From NCBI GenBank assembly GCA_910578285.1, contig CAJTQL010000001.1, forward strand, positions 186,001 to 250,000: a DNA stretch of 64,000 nt, in the 5' to 3' direction. The notes below the pieces were generated by a model that was not told the DNA's origin, searched no databases, and saw nothing but the letters and a program-made list of their open reading frames with translations. Position 1 is the first letter of the stretch, and every line of letters starts with the position of its first letter. Below, one piece after another: positions 53,161-61,090 of this stretch. The position numbers and the translations under genes were made by a program. Source of the stretch: an uncultured Helicobacteraceae bacterium (lineage in GTDB: Bacteria > Campylobacterota > Campylobacteria > Campylobacterales > Helicobacteraceae).

Positions 53161-55587
53161 CTATCTGAAAGACTTTTTGCCGCTCATCACCAAAACTTCT
53201 TTGAAAACCTCACGAATATGCTCCACACCAACAATCTCGACTGCATCAAGCACTTCTTGTGGAATATCTTTCAAATCACGTTGAAAATTTTTACGTGGAA
53301 TCAATGCCTTTTTGACTCCCGCCTTGTGCGCTGCGATGAGCTTCTCGCGCAAACCGCCAATCGCAAGTACTTTGCCACGTAACGTAAGCTCGCCTGTCAT
53401 CGCGATTGTCTGCCGCACGGGCAGGTTACACAAAATAGACGCCATCGCGCTTGCCATTGCGATTCCAGCACTTGGTCCATCTTTTGGTGTTGCGCCTTCG
53501 GGGACATGCAAGTGCAGGTCATAAACATGATAAATCTCTTCACACTCGCTCTCTTCGTCATCACGCGCTTTGGGTTGCGCAAAAGGTGGGACTCGCAAGA
53601 TTCCCTCGTCAATCAATCCCTTCACAACACTAAACGCAATCTGCGCCGATTCTTTCATCACATCGCCCAAACTGCCCGTGAGTTGCAGCTGCCCCTTGCC
53701 CTTGAGCTTGAGCGCCTCGATTTTGAGTACATCGCCCCCAACACTTGTCCAAGCAAGCCCGTTCACAACGCCAATCGCATCTTTTTTGTCGGTTTCGTCA
53801 ATCTCAAACACGATTTTGTCGAGATATTCGGGCAAATTTTTGACACTCAAACTGATTTTGCTCTCCTCCTCGTCAAGCAATAATGTCGCTGCCTTGCGCA
53901 TAATATGCGCGATTTGGCGGCGAAGATTGCGCACGCCTGCCTCGCGCGTGTATTTTTCGATGATTTCTTTGAGCGCGCTGGGCTGAAAATGGATTTCTGA
54001 TGCATGCAATCCATGCTTTTTGAGTTCTTGGGGAATCAAATATTTTCTTGCAATCTCAAATTTCTCTTGTGGCGTGTAACTATTGACTTCGATAAACTCC
54101 ATTCTGTCGCGCAATGGCTGTGGAATCGCACTGACATCATTTGCTGTGGCGATGAAAATAATCTGCGACAAGTCGAGATTGAAATTCGCATAATAATCGC
54201 GAAACTCGACATTTTGCTCGGGGTCGAGAATCTCGAGCAGCACAGAGGTTGGGTCGCCACGATAGCTCTTGCCTACCTTGTCAATCTCGTCGAGCACCAT
54301 CACGGGATTCATCTCTTTTGCGTCAATCAGCCCTTGAACGATTCGCCCGGGCATCGCGCCGACATACGTGCGCCTATGCCCGCGCAACTCATTGACATCT
54401 TCGAGCCCACCGAGCGCAATGCGCACAAGCTCGCGCTTGAGCGCTGTGGCAATCGAGTTTGCAAGCGATGTTTTGCCCACGCCCGGAGGTCCATAGAAAC
54501 ACAAAATTGTGCCTTTGGAATCTTTGTGATTCTTCCCACGCAACGCCAAAAGCTCGCGCACGGCGAAATACTCTACCACACGTTCTTTGGGCTTTTTGAG
54601 TGAATAATGGTCAGCATTGAGCTGCTTTGCAACCTCTTTCACAGAAAGTTTCTTGTTTGATTGCTTGCCAAAGGGAATCTCGAGCATCCATTCGACATAG
54701 TTGTGCAACACATTTGCATCAGAACTATCGGGATGCATGCGGCTAAGTCGGTCAATCTGTTTTTTGATTTCTTTATGCGCGCCTGCAGGCATGAAGTCTT
54801 TCATCGATTCGAGCTTTTTGCGGTATTCGTCAATCTCTTCATCACGTTGTGCATCAACACCAAGCTCTTTTTGGATTTGTTTGAGCTGCTCCTTGAGAAA
54901 ATATTCTTTATTAATTTGTTCCATCTTATTATGTACTTTGTGCTTAATCTCGCGCTGGAGCTTGAGCGCCTCTGTTTCTTCGATGATATAATCCACAAGT
55001 AGTAAAAGCCGCTCTTCAGCGTCTTCTTCGATAAAGATTTTATAGGATTGCTCCTTTTTGAGCTTGAGCGTGCTTGAAATCAAATCGATGATTCGATGGG
55101 GGTCTTGATTCTCCTCAATCGTGCGTAGCAAATCGACAGGGAACGCTTGATTATAGCTCGAAAGCGTCTTAAGTTTGTCTTTGAGAATCGTCATAATCGC
55201 ATCAATCCGATTCGCATCGCCGCCGTTTGCCGACAATAAACCAATGAGCCCAACGAGTGGATTCTCATTACGAAATTCAAGAATCTTGCCACGCGCGAGC
55301 CCTTGAAACAAGAGCTTGATTCGTCCATCGGGCAATGCAACTTTGCGCATAATATTGCCAATCACGCCCGCATGATAAAAGCTATCAACCGAGCGATTCT
55401 CCTCCTCGCCACTCTTTGTCGTAGCGACAAAAATCATCGATTCGTTTTCCATTGCATAATTGATTGCCTTGATATTCGCATCATCATTCACAAATATGGG
55501 TACAATCATAAAGGGATAGAGAAAAATATCATCTTCAACTAAAATAGATAGCTCTGCTGGAAAATCCGAAAGTTTATCGATTTGCAT
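53161..55587 (-). CDS. lon: ATP-dependent protease Lon
   Basis: This AAA+ serine-lysine protease of 808 residues has an N-terminal LON substrate domain (about 1-210), Walker A in YGPPGVGKTSLANSIA and Walker B VLDEIDKVG. The catalytic dyad is S706 (PKDGPSAG) and K749 (GGLREKL), 43 residues apart as in E. coli. It has its own promoter, TAAGAT at 55629-55624. It is followed by MCP genes. Confidence 0.97.
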   Translation of the reverse strand: MQIDKLSDFPAELSILVEDDIFLYPFMIVPIFVNDDANIKAINYAMENESMIFVATTKSGEEENRSVDSFYHAGVIGNIMRKVALPDGRIKLLFQGLARGKILEFRNENPLVGLIGLLSANGGDANRIDAIMTILKDKLKTLSSYNQAFPVDLLRTIEENQDPHRIIDLISSTLKLKKEQSYKIFIEEDAEERLLLLVDYIIEETEALKLQREIKHKVHNKMEQINKEYFLKEQLKQIQKELGVDAQRDEEIDEYRKKLESMKDFMPAGAHKEIKKQIDRLSRMHPDSSDANVLHNYVEWMLEIPFGKQSNKKLSVKEVAKQLNADHYSLKKPKERVVEYFAVRELLALRGKNHKDSKGTILCFYGPPGVGKTSLANSIATALKRELVRIALGGLEDVNELRGHRRTYVGAMPGRIVQGLIDAKEMNPVMVLDEIDKVGKSYRGDPTSVLLEILDPEQNVEFRDYYANFNLDLSQIIFIATANDVSAIPQPLRDRMEFIEVNSYTPQEKFEIARKYLIPQELKKHGLHASEIHFQPSALKEIIEKYTREAGVRNLRRQIAHIMRKAATLLLDEEESKISLSVKNLPEYLDKIVFEIDETDKKDAIGVVNGLAWTSVGGDVLKIEALKLKGKGQLQLTGSLGDVMKESAQIAFSVVKGLIDEGILRVPPFAQPKARDDEESECEEIYHVYDLHLHVPEGATPKDGPSAGIAMASAMASILCNLPVRQTIAMTGELTLRGKVLAIGGLREKLIAAHKAGVKKALIPRKNFQRDLKDIPQEVLDAVEIVGVEHIREVFKEVLVMSGKKSFR

Positions 55588-55623
55588 TGTTTAGGCTCTC
55601 CTCTGAATCGCAAATGTGTTCTA

Positions 55624-55629
55624 ATCTTA
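55624..55629 (-). promoter_or_regulatory. -10 box (TAAGAT) for lon
   Basis: TAAGAT on the minus strand, 36 bases before the lon ATG. No HspR/HAIR or CIRCE-like repeat is visible nearby. Confidence 0.45.
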
Positions 55630-55671
55630 ACATATTTGCGCTTTAGAATCGCAAACGCGCTAGGTTTTTGC

Positions 55672-55677
55672 TACAAT
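55672..55677 (+). promoter_or_regulatory. -10 box (TACAAT) for the TPR-LicD locus
   Basis: TACAAT preceded by TTTTTGC, 67 bases before the ATG at 55745; a transcript would start near 55684. Confidence 0.55.
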
Positions 55678-55744
55678 TACAGACAAAAGGCGCGGGCACA
55701 AATAGACATACACAGCAAGACACAAACAAGCAAGAAAGGCAACA

Positions 55745-56428
55745 ATGGATTCCGATACAGACATTCAAACTCTCCAAAACGAGGTAAAACAACTCTATGA
55801 CGCACAGGAATTTGTCCAAGCATTACCAAAGCTCGATGCGCTGCTCAAGCGCGACCCAAACAATCTGACAGCACTTCTATATAAGGCAGACATTCTGTGT
55901 GAGTTTGGACATCGACAACAATCGCTAGCTATTGCGCAACATGCGCTCGACATCGCGCCCAAAAATCCTATCATCTTGAGCCTTATGTCAAAAATTCTTG
56001 ACAATCTCGCCGACTTTGAAGGTAGTGTGCATTATGCAAAACGTGCCTATAAAATCGCGCCACAACTTCCCATTGTGCTCAAAGCATACGTTTCTGCCCT
56101 CCCAAATACTCAAAATTCTGCGCCACTCATCGCTAAAATTGTGCCGCGCCTCTTGGCGACCAAAGATGCCGAGAGCGACAATATCGCTGCAATAGCGCTC
56201 GAATCTGTGGGCAAAATCCCCGAATCCATCCGCACATTCCGCGCAGGAATCCGCCGATTCTTGGTGCTGATAGCGAATACTGCAAAATCCCCCCCCCCCC
56301 CCGCAACCCAAGCGAAAGGAATCTATGGACAAAACCAAGCAAACACTGCTTGCAATCAAGGGCATGCTCGATTCTCTAGGAGTGCCCTTTTGCCTCGCGC
56401 ATGGCAGCTTGCTTGGAATCTATCGTGA
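55745..56428 (+). CDS. TPR protein interrupted at a poly-C tract (phase-variable, shifted state)
   Basis: The frame as sequenced codes for 227 residues. Residues about 9-110 form tetratricopeptide repeats (ALPKLDALLKRDPNNLTALL, IAQHALDIAPKNPI, AKRAYKIAPQLPI). At residue 181 the frame enters a run of 14 C, coding for four prolines. It continues in a low-quality frame and stops at 56428, inside the LicD-like gene. With one C fewer (or two more) the frame joins the downstream gene without a stop (QPKRKES then the ATG codon), giving one 444-residue TPR-LicD protein. I infer an off state here. AAAGG precedes the ATG. Confidence 0.8.
   Translation: MDSDTDIQTLQNEVKQLYDAQEFVQALPKLDALLKRDPNNLTALLYKADILCEFGHRQQSLAIAQHALDIAPKNPIILSLMSKILDNLADFEGSVHYAKRAYKIAPQLPIVLKAYVSALPNTQNSAPLIAKIVPRLLATKDAESDNIAAIALESVGKIPESIRTFRAGIRRFLVLIANTAKSPPPPATQAKGIYGQNQANTACNQGHARFSRSALLPRAWQLAWNLS
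56289..56302. repeat. Homopolymeric C14 tract (contingency locus)
   Basis: Fourteen consecutive C inside a reading frame, the typical length of slipped-strand phase-variation tracts in Helicobacter and Campylobacter. It is the only homopolymer longer than nine that I saw. Tract length in raw reads would decide expression. Confidence 0.92.
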
Positions 56429-57080
56429 TGGCGACTTGCTGCCCGGAGATTCTGATATTGATGTGATGCTGCCTTGGAGTGTGGATAGGGTGTGGCTTGC
56501 GGGTGAGCTTGCGCGTTTGGGCTGCGTTTGCGTAATCCCCGCGCACGAGCTGCGCGACATTCGCGGGCAGTGGTGCTTTAGCGTGCGCCTGCCGCCGCAT
56601 TGGAATGCCATTGTCGAGATGAGCTTTTTAAAGCCTGAAAATGGCAAGGTTTGGTTTGGATTTGCGCGCGGGCAAAATGTGATTCGCATTCCGATAAGCC
56701 CCTTTGGTTTCGCAAAAGTCCGCTATCTGGGCGTGGATTTTCCGATTCCAAACCCTTGCGATGTGCATTTATGCAAGATTTATGGCGCAAATTGGCGCAC
56801 GCGCATACGCAACCGCAATTTTTTCATCATTCACCCCGAGCTTGACGACCCGAGCCATATTCGCATCAGCTATGCGCTCAACCATATCCTTGATGGGCTC
56901 TTGACGGGGAATTATAAAAAAGCGCAGGGCTATACCGAGCAATTGTTGAGTGTCTATGACGACCCGCTGCTGTATGAGCTGCGCACATATTTTGCAAATC
57001 TGCCGTTTGAGATTACGCTTTTTCCGCCGCTACCATGGCAGAGTGAGAGAATCCATTATCGGGAGGTGATTGGGAGCTGA
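56325..57080 (+). CDS. LicD/fukutin-like nucleotidyltransferase-fold protein
   Basis: The 251 residues carry the LicD-type active site: AHGSLLGIYRDGDLLPGDSD at 25-44, with the metal-binding DSDID at 42-46. LicD-family proteins transfer phosphocholine or related phospho-substituents to surface glycans. This may be the C-terminal half of a 444-residue phase-variable protein fused to the TPR part. It also has its own possible start, since AAAGGA lies 4 bases before ATG 56325, so some product may be made even when the tract is out of phase. The substrate is not readable from sequence. Confidence 0.8.
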   Translation: MDKTKQTLLAIKGMLDSLGVPFCLAHGSLLGIYRDGDLLPGDSDIDVMLPWSVDRVWLAGELARLGCVCVIPAHELRDIRGQWCFSVRLPPHWNAIVEMSFLKPENGKVWFGFARGQNVIRIPISPFGFAKVRYLGVDFPIPNPCDVHLCKIYGANWRTRIRNRNFFIIHPELDDPSHIRISYALNHILDGLLTGNYKKAQGYTEQLLSVYDDPLLYELRTYFANLPFEITLFPPLPWQSERIHYREVIGS

Positions 57081-57081
57081 T

Positions 57082-57188
57082 TGTCATTGTGGGCAAAGCG
57101 AAGCAATCAAACGTGTTTGGTTGCCCTGCATTGGTTGGGATTCCTTGCCTGTTGATTGCCACGCTCGCGCCGCTCGCTCGCAATGACA
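57082..57188. repeat. Dispersed palindromic-ended repeat, copy 1
   Basis: It begins TGTCATTG and ends CAATGACA, so the ends are inverted copies. The inner parts GCGAAGCAATC and GATTGCCACGCTCGC recall widespread bacterial interspersed repeats. Confidence 0.7.
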
Positions 57189-57209
57189 AAAAATATTATA
57201 GGCAATAAA

Positions 57210-57368
57210 ATGTTTTTCTTTGCTATTGCTCATCGTATGAGCGTCCCAACCACAGCGCGCAACGTCTATGTTCGAGCCAAAAGGCATAGCATAGATGAAG
57301 CGCTGTGGAATATGGGCATAGTCCGTGCGGAGCCACATTTAAAAAGCGTGCTAGGGATTGGGGGTTAA
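57210..57368 (+). CDS. Short hypothetical frame or gene remnant
   Basis: A 52-residue frame (MFFFAIAHRMSVPTTARNVY onward) ends in VLGIGG. Its composition is protein-like, but no Shine-Dalgarno sequence is obvious and it is wedged among repeats, so it may be a leftover fragment of a larger gene. I recognise no family. Confidence 0.3.
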   Translation: MFFFAIAHRMSVPTTARNVYVRAKRHSIDEALWNMGIVRAEPHLKSVLGIGG

Positions 57369-57585
57369 AGCAGCGTTTGGCGCAAAGCGACAAACGAGCA
57401 GCAAATGCAAGGCATTTGCGATTAAAAACATGTAATAGGGGACGCATGCAAGTAGTTCCCCTTGTCCCCCTTGAAAAAATAACCAAGAAAAGAATTGTTA
57501 AAAAATATGCCAACCAAATAGAATCGAAACAATTTGGAATCTAAGAGAGATGTTTCGCTAACGCTCAACATGACAAGATTTTATG

Positions 57586-57670
57586 TGTCATTGCGAGCGA
57601 AGCAATCCACCGTTATTGGGTAGCCAAGAATCGTTGGTTGCCACGCTCACACGGCTTACTCGCGAGGTAT
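57586..57670. repeat. Dispersed repeat, copy 2 (right end decayed)
   Basis: The left end TGTCATTGCGAGCGAAGCAA is intact; the right end (ACTCGCGAGGTAT) has lost the CAATGACA terminus. Confidence 0.6.
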
Positions 57671-57743
57671 AGAATCGAGCACACACGATGCGACATGCTG
57701 GAACTTTATCATATTACGTGAAAGGATTTTAGGATTGTTTGGG

Positions 57744-57749
57744 TAGAAT
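57744..57749 (+). promoter_or_regulatory. Putative -10 box (TAGAAT) for the small hydrophobic peptide gene
   Basis: TAGAAT predicts a transcript start near 57756 and an 80-base leader that contains both hairpins described next. Confidence 0.4.
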
Positions 57750-57761
57750 ATTCTTGCAAGG

Positions 57762-57829
57762 TGCAAATCTCCCCACAGGAGTTGCCGCTCCTTGTGGGGT
57801 GGTTTGCAAATCCTCCTTGCGAGAGGAGG
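57762..57829 (+). promoter_or_regulatory. Structured 5' leader with sequestered ribosome binding site
   Basis: Hairpin 1: CCCCACAGGAG (57771-57781) pairs with CTCCTTGTGGGG (57788-57799, one bulged T), flanked by TGCAAA/TTTGCA. Hairpin 2: CCTCCT (57812-57817) pairs with AGGAGG (57824-57829). That AGGAGG is the Shine-Dalgarno sequence of the peptide gene, so translation should be blocked unless the hairpin opens. Confidence 0.6.
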
Positions 57830-57837
57830 TGATGCAA

Positions 57838-57915
57838 ATGAAAAAAGTCAAACACGTGCTCATAGTAGCCTATCTTACTTTAAAAATCGCTTTAGCGATT
57901 CGCAAATGGCTCTAG
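57838..57915 (+). CDS. 25-residue hydrophobic basic peptide (type I toxin-like)
   Basis: The frame ATG 57838 to TAG 57915 encodes a peptide starting MKKVKHVLIVAY and ending AIRKWL: basic ends around a hydrophobic core long enough for a membrane helix. AGGAGG lies 8 bases upstream but inside a hairpin. On the other strand TAAGAT (57877-57872) could start an antisense RNA covering the start codon. Size, charge pattern, sequestered site and antisense promoter fit AapA/IsoA-like type I toxin-antitoxin loci of Helicobacter. Sequence similarity to AapA is slight and the toxin role is inference. Confidence 0.5.
   Translation: MKKVKHVLIVAYLTLKIALAIRKWL
57872..57877 (-). promoter_or_regulatory. Putative antisense promoter -10 box inside the peptide gene
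   Basis: TAAGAT on the minus strand, preceded by a T/A-rich run. A transcript from it would run antisense to the start codon and leader hairpins. Confidence 0.35.
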
Positions 57916-57958
57916 GTGTTTTTCGTTTTCACACCTCGCTCCCCTGCGCTTGCAGGGG
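57914..57958 (+). terminator. Tandem hairpins after the peptide gene
   Basis: AGGTGT (57914-57919) pairs with ACACCT (57931-57936) around a T-rich loop. CCCCTGC (57941-57947) then pairs with GCAGGGG (57952-57958) around GCTT. The second stem is strong but only GCTTATT follows, so termination is likely but not certain. Confidence 0.5.
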
Positions 57959-58041
57959 GCTTATTCAAAAATCTCACTTTCCAATGCGATTCCGCAATGT
58001 CCCATATAACAAAGCAATGTTTGAGATTCATGAGCATTTTA

Positions 58042-58126
58042 CGTCATTGCGAGTTTATGCGAAGCAATCAACGATTCCGAGCTGCCAAATGTCATTGATT
58101 GCTTAGGGCTTGCCCTCGCAATGACG
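58042..58126. repeat. Dispersed palindromic-ended repeat, copy 3
   Basis: Perfect 12-base inverted ends, CGTCATTGCGAG and CTCGCAATGACG, enclose GCGAAGCAATC and GATTGCTTAGGGCTTG. It ends 37 bases before the bamD stop. Confidence 0.75.
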
Positions 58127-58162
58127 CAATGGCAAATCAACAAGATTCCATACAATCTCGCG

Positions 58163-58798
58163 CTACCAATCAAATGGAATCCGATACCAAGGAAGGCGCA
58201 CAGACTGCACAGGAATGCCATCAATCCATGGATATGGCTTTTTGTCGCGATACATCTCTGCTGCCTCATCGGCATCGCGCATATCATAGATTCGTGCAAT
58301 CTCACTATTGAGCGCTGCATTGCTCAAAAGCATACGGACAAAGAGTGTCGTAACAGCTTCACGATAGGGTGAATGGGGATATTTGCGCAAATAATCCTCT
58401 GTCTCGCGAATCGTGTCAAGCAACAGCTGTTGATTGATGTTTTCTTTATCAAATGCGTAATAGTTTGCTTGCAGCTTGAGATAAGATACAAAGGGGAAAT
58501 TGGACGCATCGCCATAACGTTTGAGATATTCATCGAAATAGAATCCCGCAAGTAAATATTCACTCTCACGCATATGCGCATGGGCAAGAATCAACATGGC
58601 TTCCTTAATGAGCGGCGAGTTGATATGTTCGCTTTGCAGCGAGGCGAATTTATCGTCAGCACCTTCAAGATTGCCAAAGCGAATCTCGGCAAGCATGGAT
58701 TCATACCAATAATCGGCAGGCTTGTTGTATTCTGCATCTTTGTTCCCACATGCACACAAAAAGAGCGCCACCAAACACACAAAAAGGACTCGCACCAC
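58163..58798 (-). CDS. bamD: Outer membrane assembly lipoprotein BamD
   Basis: BamD is an essential TPR-type lipoprotein of the Bam complex that inserts beta-barrel proteins. A signal sequence with lipobox ALFLCAC is followed by TPR-like helices (PADYWYESMLAEIRFGNLEG; AHMRESEYLLAGFYFDEYLK; TEDYLRKYPHSPY). The start is a GTG; I prefer 58798 because AAGGGGGG lies just upstream, though GTG 58816 extends it by six residues. It sits between lon and fliW as I recall in H. pylori. Confidence 0.88.
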   Translation of the reverse strand: MVRVLFVCLVALFLCACGNKDAEYNKPADYWYESMLAEIRFGNLEGADDKFASLQSEHINSPLIKEAMLILAHAHMRESEYLLAGFYFDEYLKRYGDASNFPFVSYLKLQANYYAFDKENINQQLLLDTIRETEDYLRKYPHSPYREAVTTLFVRMLLSNAALNSEIARIYDMRDADEAAEMYRDKKPYPWIDGIPVQSVRLPWYRIPFDW

Positions 58799-59000
58799 GT
58801 GTCCCCCCTTTCTCACCTTGCTGCATCAAAGCTCGGATTCAATTTGCTTGCGCATTATAATCTGCTAAAATTAATGGCAAAATTGATTTTTATACAATTC
58901 TAGGCTAGAATCCCAAAAGCTTTTTGGGATTCTCGACAGATTGAAAAACGACACGTTTGGAGACAATAAGAGGCGAGTTACAAAATTATGGAGAGCAAAA

Positions 59001-59399
59001 ATGAATTTTGAGGTCAAATCCCCCATACTTGGGTTTGAGGGCGTTACGCGAATGTCATTGGAACGACTAGAAGAAAATGATGAGCTGTTCATGAGGTTGC
59101 GCAATTGCGATGGAGAAGCACCCACATTTACGATGGTCAACCCTTTCATGCTGCGCAATTATGTCTTTGAGATGCCCATCGCCATTCAGGCGCTGCTCGA
59201 TGTCCGCGAAAACACGAGCTTACTCATTTTGAACATGATGGTGATTGCAAGCCCACTCGAAAATTCTACAATCAATTTTCTCGCACCTGTGGTCTTTAAT
59301 TTCGACAACCAAACAATGGGGCAAGTCGTGTTAGAGAGTATGAAATATCCAGAATACGGCATCGCCGAGCCGATTTCGGGATTTTTTACCAATGAATAG
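59001..59399 (+). CDS. fliW: Flagellar assembly factor FliW
   Basis: FliW binds flagellin and the regulator CsrA, linking filament assembly to flagellin translation. The 132-residue protein has NFEVKSPILGFEGVTRMSLE and the FEMPIAIQALLDV region with LNFLAPVVFNFDNQTMGQVV-like strands (here INFLAPVVFNFDNQTMGQVV), typical of FliW. GGAGAG precedes ATG 59001. It overlaps proC by 8 bases. Confidence 0.9.
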   Translation: MNFEVKSPILGFEGVTRMSLERLEENDELFMRLRNCDGEAPTFTMVNPFMLRNYVFEMPIAIQALLDVRENTSLLILNMMVIASPLENSTINFLAPVVFNFDNQTMGQVVLESMKYPEYGIAEPISGFFTNE

Positions 59400-60159
59400 C
59401 ACCACACCATGTATCACTCTTGTGGGCTATGGAACAATGGCACGCGCAATTTTGTGCGCATGCCATGAACAATTTCGCTTTGAAATCATCGGGCGAGACA
59501 TCTCCAAAGCCGCTGCTTTGGCAAAAGAATTTGGGCAAACAAGCTTTGGGAGTGTTGGATTTGATGGTCATGTTTTTGAGGCAGAAGGCAAAAATATCTT
59601 GCTTGCAGTGAAGCCCCATGCTCTCTCGTCTTTTCGCACCAAAGGCTATGCGCAATCTGTTGTGTCTGTGCTTGCGGGCGTGAGTATTGCAAACCTTGAA
59701 AAAACATGCCCCGCATTGCACCATGTCCGCGCAATGCCCAACATCGCTGCCGTATATCGCCAAAGCTGCACAGCGCTTTTCGCAACAGAAAAAATCGCAC
59801 TCGCCGAGCAGCTTTTTGGCGCATGCGGAAGCATCATTTGGCTTTCGAGCGAAAACAAATTCGATGCTGCAATGGCGCTTAGCGGCTGTGCGCCTGCTTA
59901 TCTCGCAATGGCTGCCGAAGCATTGAGCGATGCGGGAGTGCGCGAGGGGCTTAGTCGCGAAGAATCCATTGCCTTTGTGCGTGGGCTTTTTCATGGCTTT
60001 GCAAGCCTGCTTGACAAACAGCACCCCGAACTCATCAAAGAATCTGTCGCAAGCCCTAGCGGCGTAACGATTGAGGGTGTGGCGCTACTCGAATCATGCG
60101 GTTTTCGCGGCGCACTCATCGAAGCCATTCATTGCGCGCTTGCAAAGGTGCGCAAATAA
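59392..60159 (+). CDS. proC: Pyrroline-5-carboxylate reductase
   Basis: Last step of proline synthesis. The 255 residues show the NAD(P) fold start ITLVGYGTMARAI, AVKPHALSS, the HVRAMPNIAAVYRQSCTALF block and GCAPAYLAMAAEALSDAGV near the C-terminal dimer domain. It overlaps fliW by 8 bases and lies 2 bases before miaA. Confidence 0.94.
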   Translation: MNSTTPCITLVGYGTMARAILCACHEQFRFEIIGRDISKAAALAKEFGQTSFGSVGFDGHVFEAEGKNILLAVKPHALSSFRTKGYAQSVVSVLAGVSIANLEKTCPALHHVRAMPNIAAVYRQSCTALFATEKIALAEQLFGACGSIIWLSSENKFDAAMALSGCAPAYLAMAAEALSDAGVREGLSREESIAFVRGLFHGFASLLDKQHPELIKESVASPSGVTIEGVALLESCGFRGALIEAIHCALAKVRK

Positions 60160-60161
60160 CC

Positions 60162-61070
60162 TTGCATATCTGCGCTATTGTCGGAGCAAGCGCGTCAGGC
60201 AAAAGCGCGCTTAGTTTGCAGATTGCCCAAATCGCGCACAAAGATGGACAAAAAGTCGCGCTATTTTCGCTCGATTCTCTTGCTGTTTATCGCGAAATCG
60301 ACATCGCCTCGGCAAAGCCCAGTGCCGAAAGCCTCGAGCGCGTTCCACATTTTGCTATCAATGTGCTTGCACCCAATGAGCCTTGTTCATTTGGCGTGTT
60401 TGCAAACGCGTTGCAATCGGCACTGCATTATTGTACACACACAGAATCCAATCTCTTGCTCGTGGGCGGGAGCGGATTCTATCTCAAAGCCATGATAGAT
60501 GGAATCAGCCCCGCACCAAACGCGCTAGACAGCGCACAGCAAGCGCGGATTGACAAAATCCTCGCATGCCCCAAACACGCGCATGCGCTGCTTGCGCGAA
60601 TCGACAAACAAGCCGCACAAAATGCACGCGATTCCTACCGATTGCGCAAAGCCTTCGAGATTCTCCTTGCTACAAAACAGCCACCATCATGCTATTTTGC
60701 AGCAAATCCAAAAAAGCCCATGCTACCAAAGATTCCAATTTTTGAGCTGCACATCTCCCGAGACAATTTGTGGCACAATATCATCACCCGCACAGAATCG
60801 ATGTTGCAACATGGGCTGCTAGACGAGGTGCGCAATATTTGCGACAAGTATGGTCGCAACATTCAGCCCGCAAAAAGCATCGGTTTTAGAGAATGTCTCG
60901 CCCATTTTGATGGCATCATCGCGCGCGAAAATCTCGCCGAACATATCGCAATTCACACGCGCCAATTCGCCAAACGACAACATACATTTAACCGCACACA
61001 GCTCGCCGCAACGCCGCTTCCTCGAGAGGAAATCCTACAAACAATTTTGCGTTTATGGCAGCTTGCATAG
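60162..61070 (+). CDS. miaA: tRNA dimethylallyltransferase
   Basis: MiaA isopentenylates A37 of tRNAs reading UNN codons. The 302 residues start LHICAIVGASASGKSALSLQ (P-loop, usually GPTASGKT) and have DSLAVYREIDIASAKP (usually DSxQVYRGMDIGTAKP), VGGSGFYLKAMIDGI and KSIGFRE. The start is TTG 60162, three codons before the conserved strand; an upstream ATG inside proC is unlikely. Confidence 0.93.
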   Translation: MHICAIVGASASGKSALSLQIAQIAHKDGQKVALFSLDSLAVYREIDIASAKPSAESLERVPHFAINVLAPNEPCSFGVFANALQSALHYCTHTESNLLLVGGSGFYLKAMIDGISPAPNALDSAQQARIDKILACPKHAHALLARIDKQAAQNARDSYRLRKAFEILLATKQPPSCYFAANPKKPMLPKIPIFELHISRDNLWHNIITRTESMLQHGLLDEVRNICDKYGRNIQPAKSIGFRECLAHFDGIIARENLAEHIAIHTRQFAKRQHTFNRTQLAATPLPREEILQTILRLWQLA

Positions 61071-61090
61071 GCGATAATATGGGATTCCAA

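Larger units (their letters stand above)
57081..58162. other. 1.08-kb repeat-rich accessory region
   Basis: No full-length conventional gene lies here. The region holds three palindromic-ended repeats of the TGTCATTGCGAGCGAAGCAATC kind, written here in parts as TGTCATTGCG and GAAGCAATC (57082-57188, 57586-57670, 58042-58126). It also has a piece of a second repeat kind (GTTTCGCTAACGCTCAACATG near 57552-57572), small frame remnants (57210-57368, 57446-57544), an inverted repeat GCAAATGC/GCATTTGC (57401-57419) and the tiny peptide gene at 57838. Confidence 0.7.

Noticed and set aside
57401..57419. Inverted repeat GCAAATGC/GCATTTGC as a possible CRISPR or attachment site
   Set aside because: It is a single hairpin with no spacer-repeat array, integrase gene or duplicated flank; noted only as part of the accessory region.
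57223..57513. 96-codon minus-strand frame in the accessory region
   Set aside because: Cys/Arg-rich, with no start signal, opposite a better plus-strand remnant and next to repeats; not supported as a gene.
59386..60024. 212-codon minus-strand frame opposite proC
   Set aside because: Antisense of proC, whose signature motifs are intact on the plus strand.
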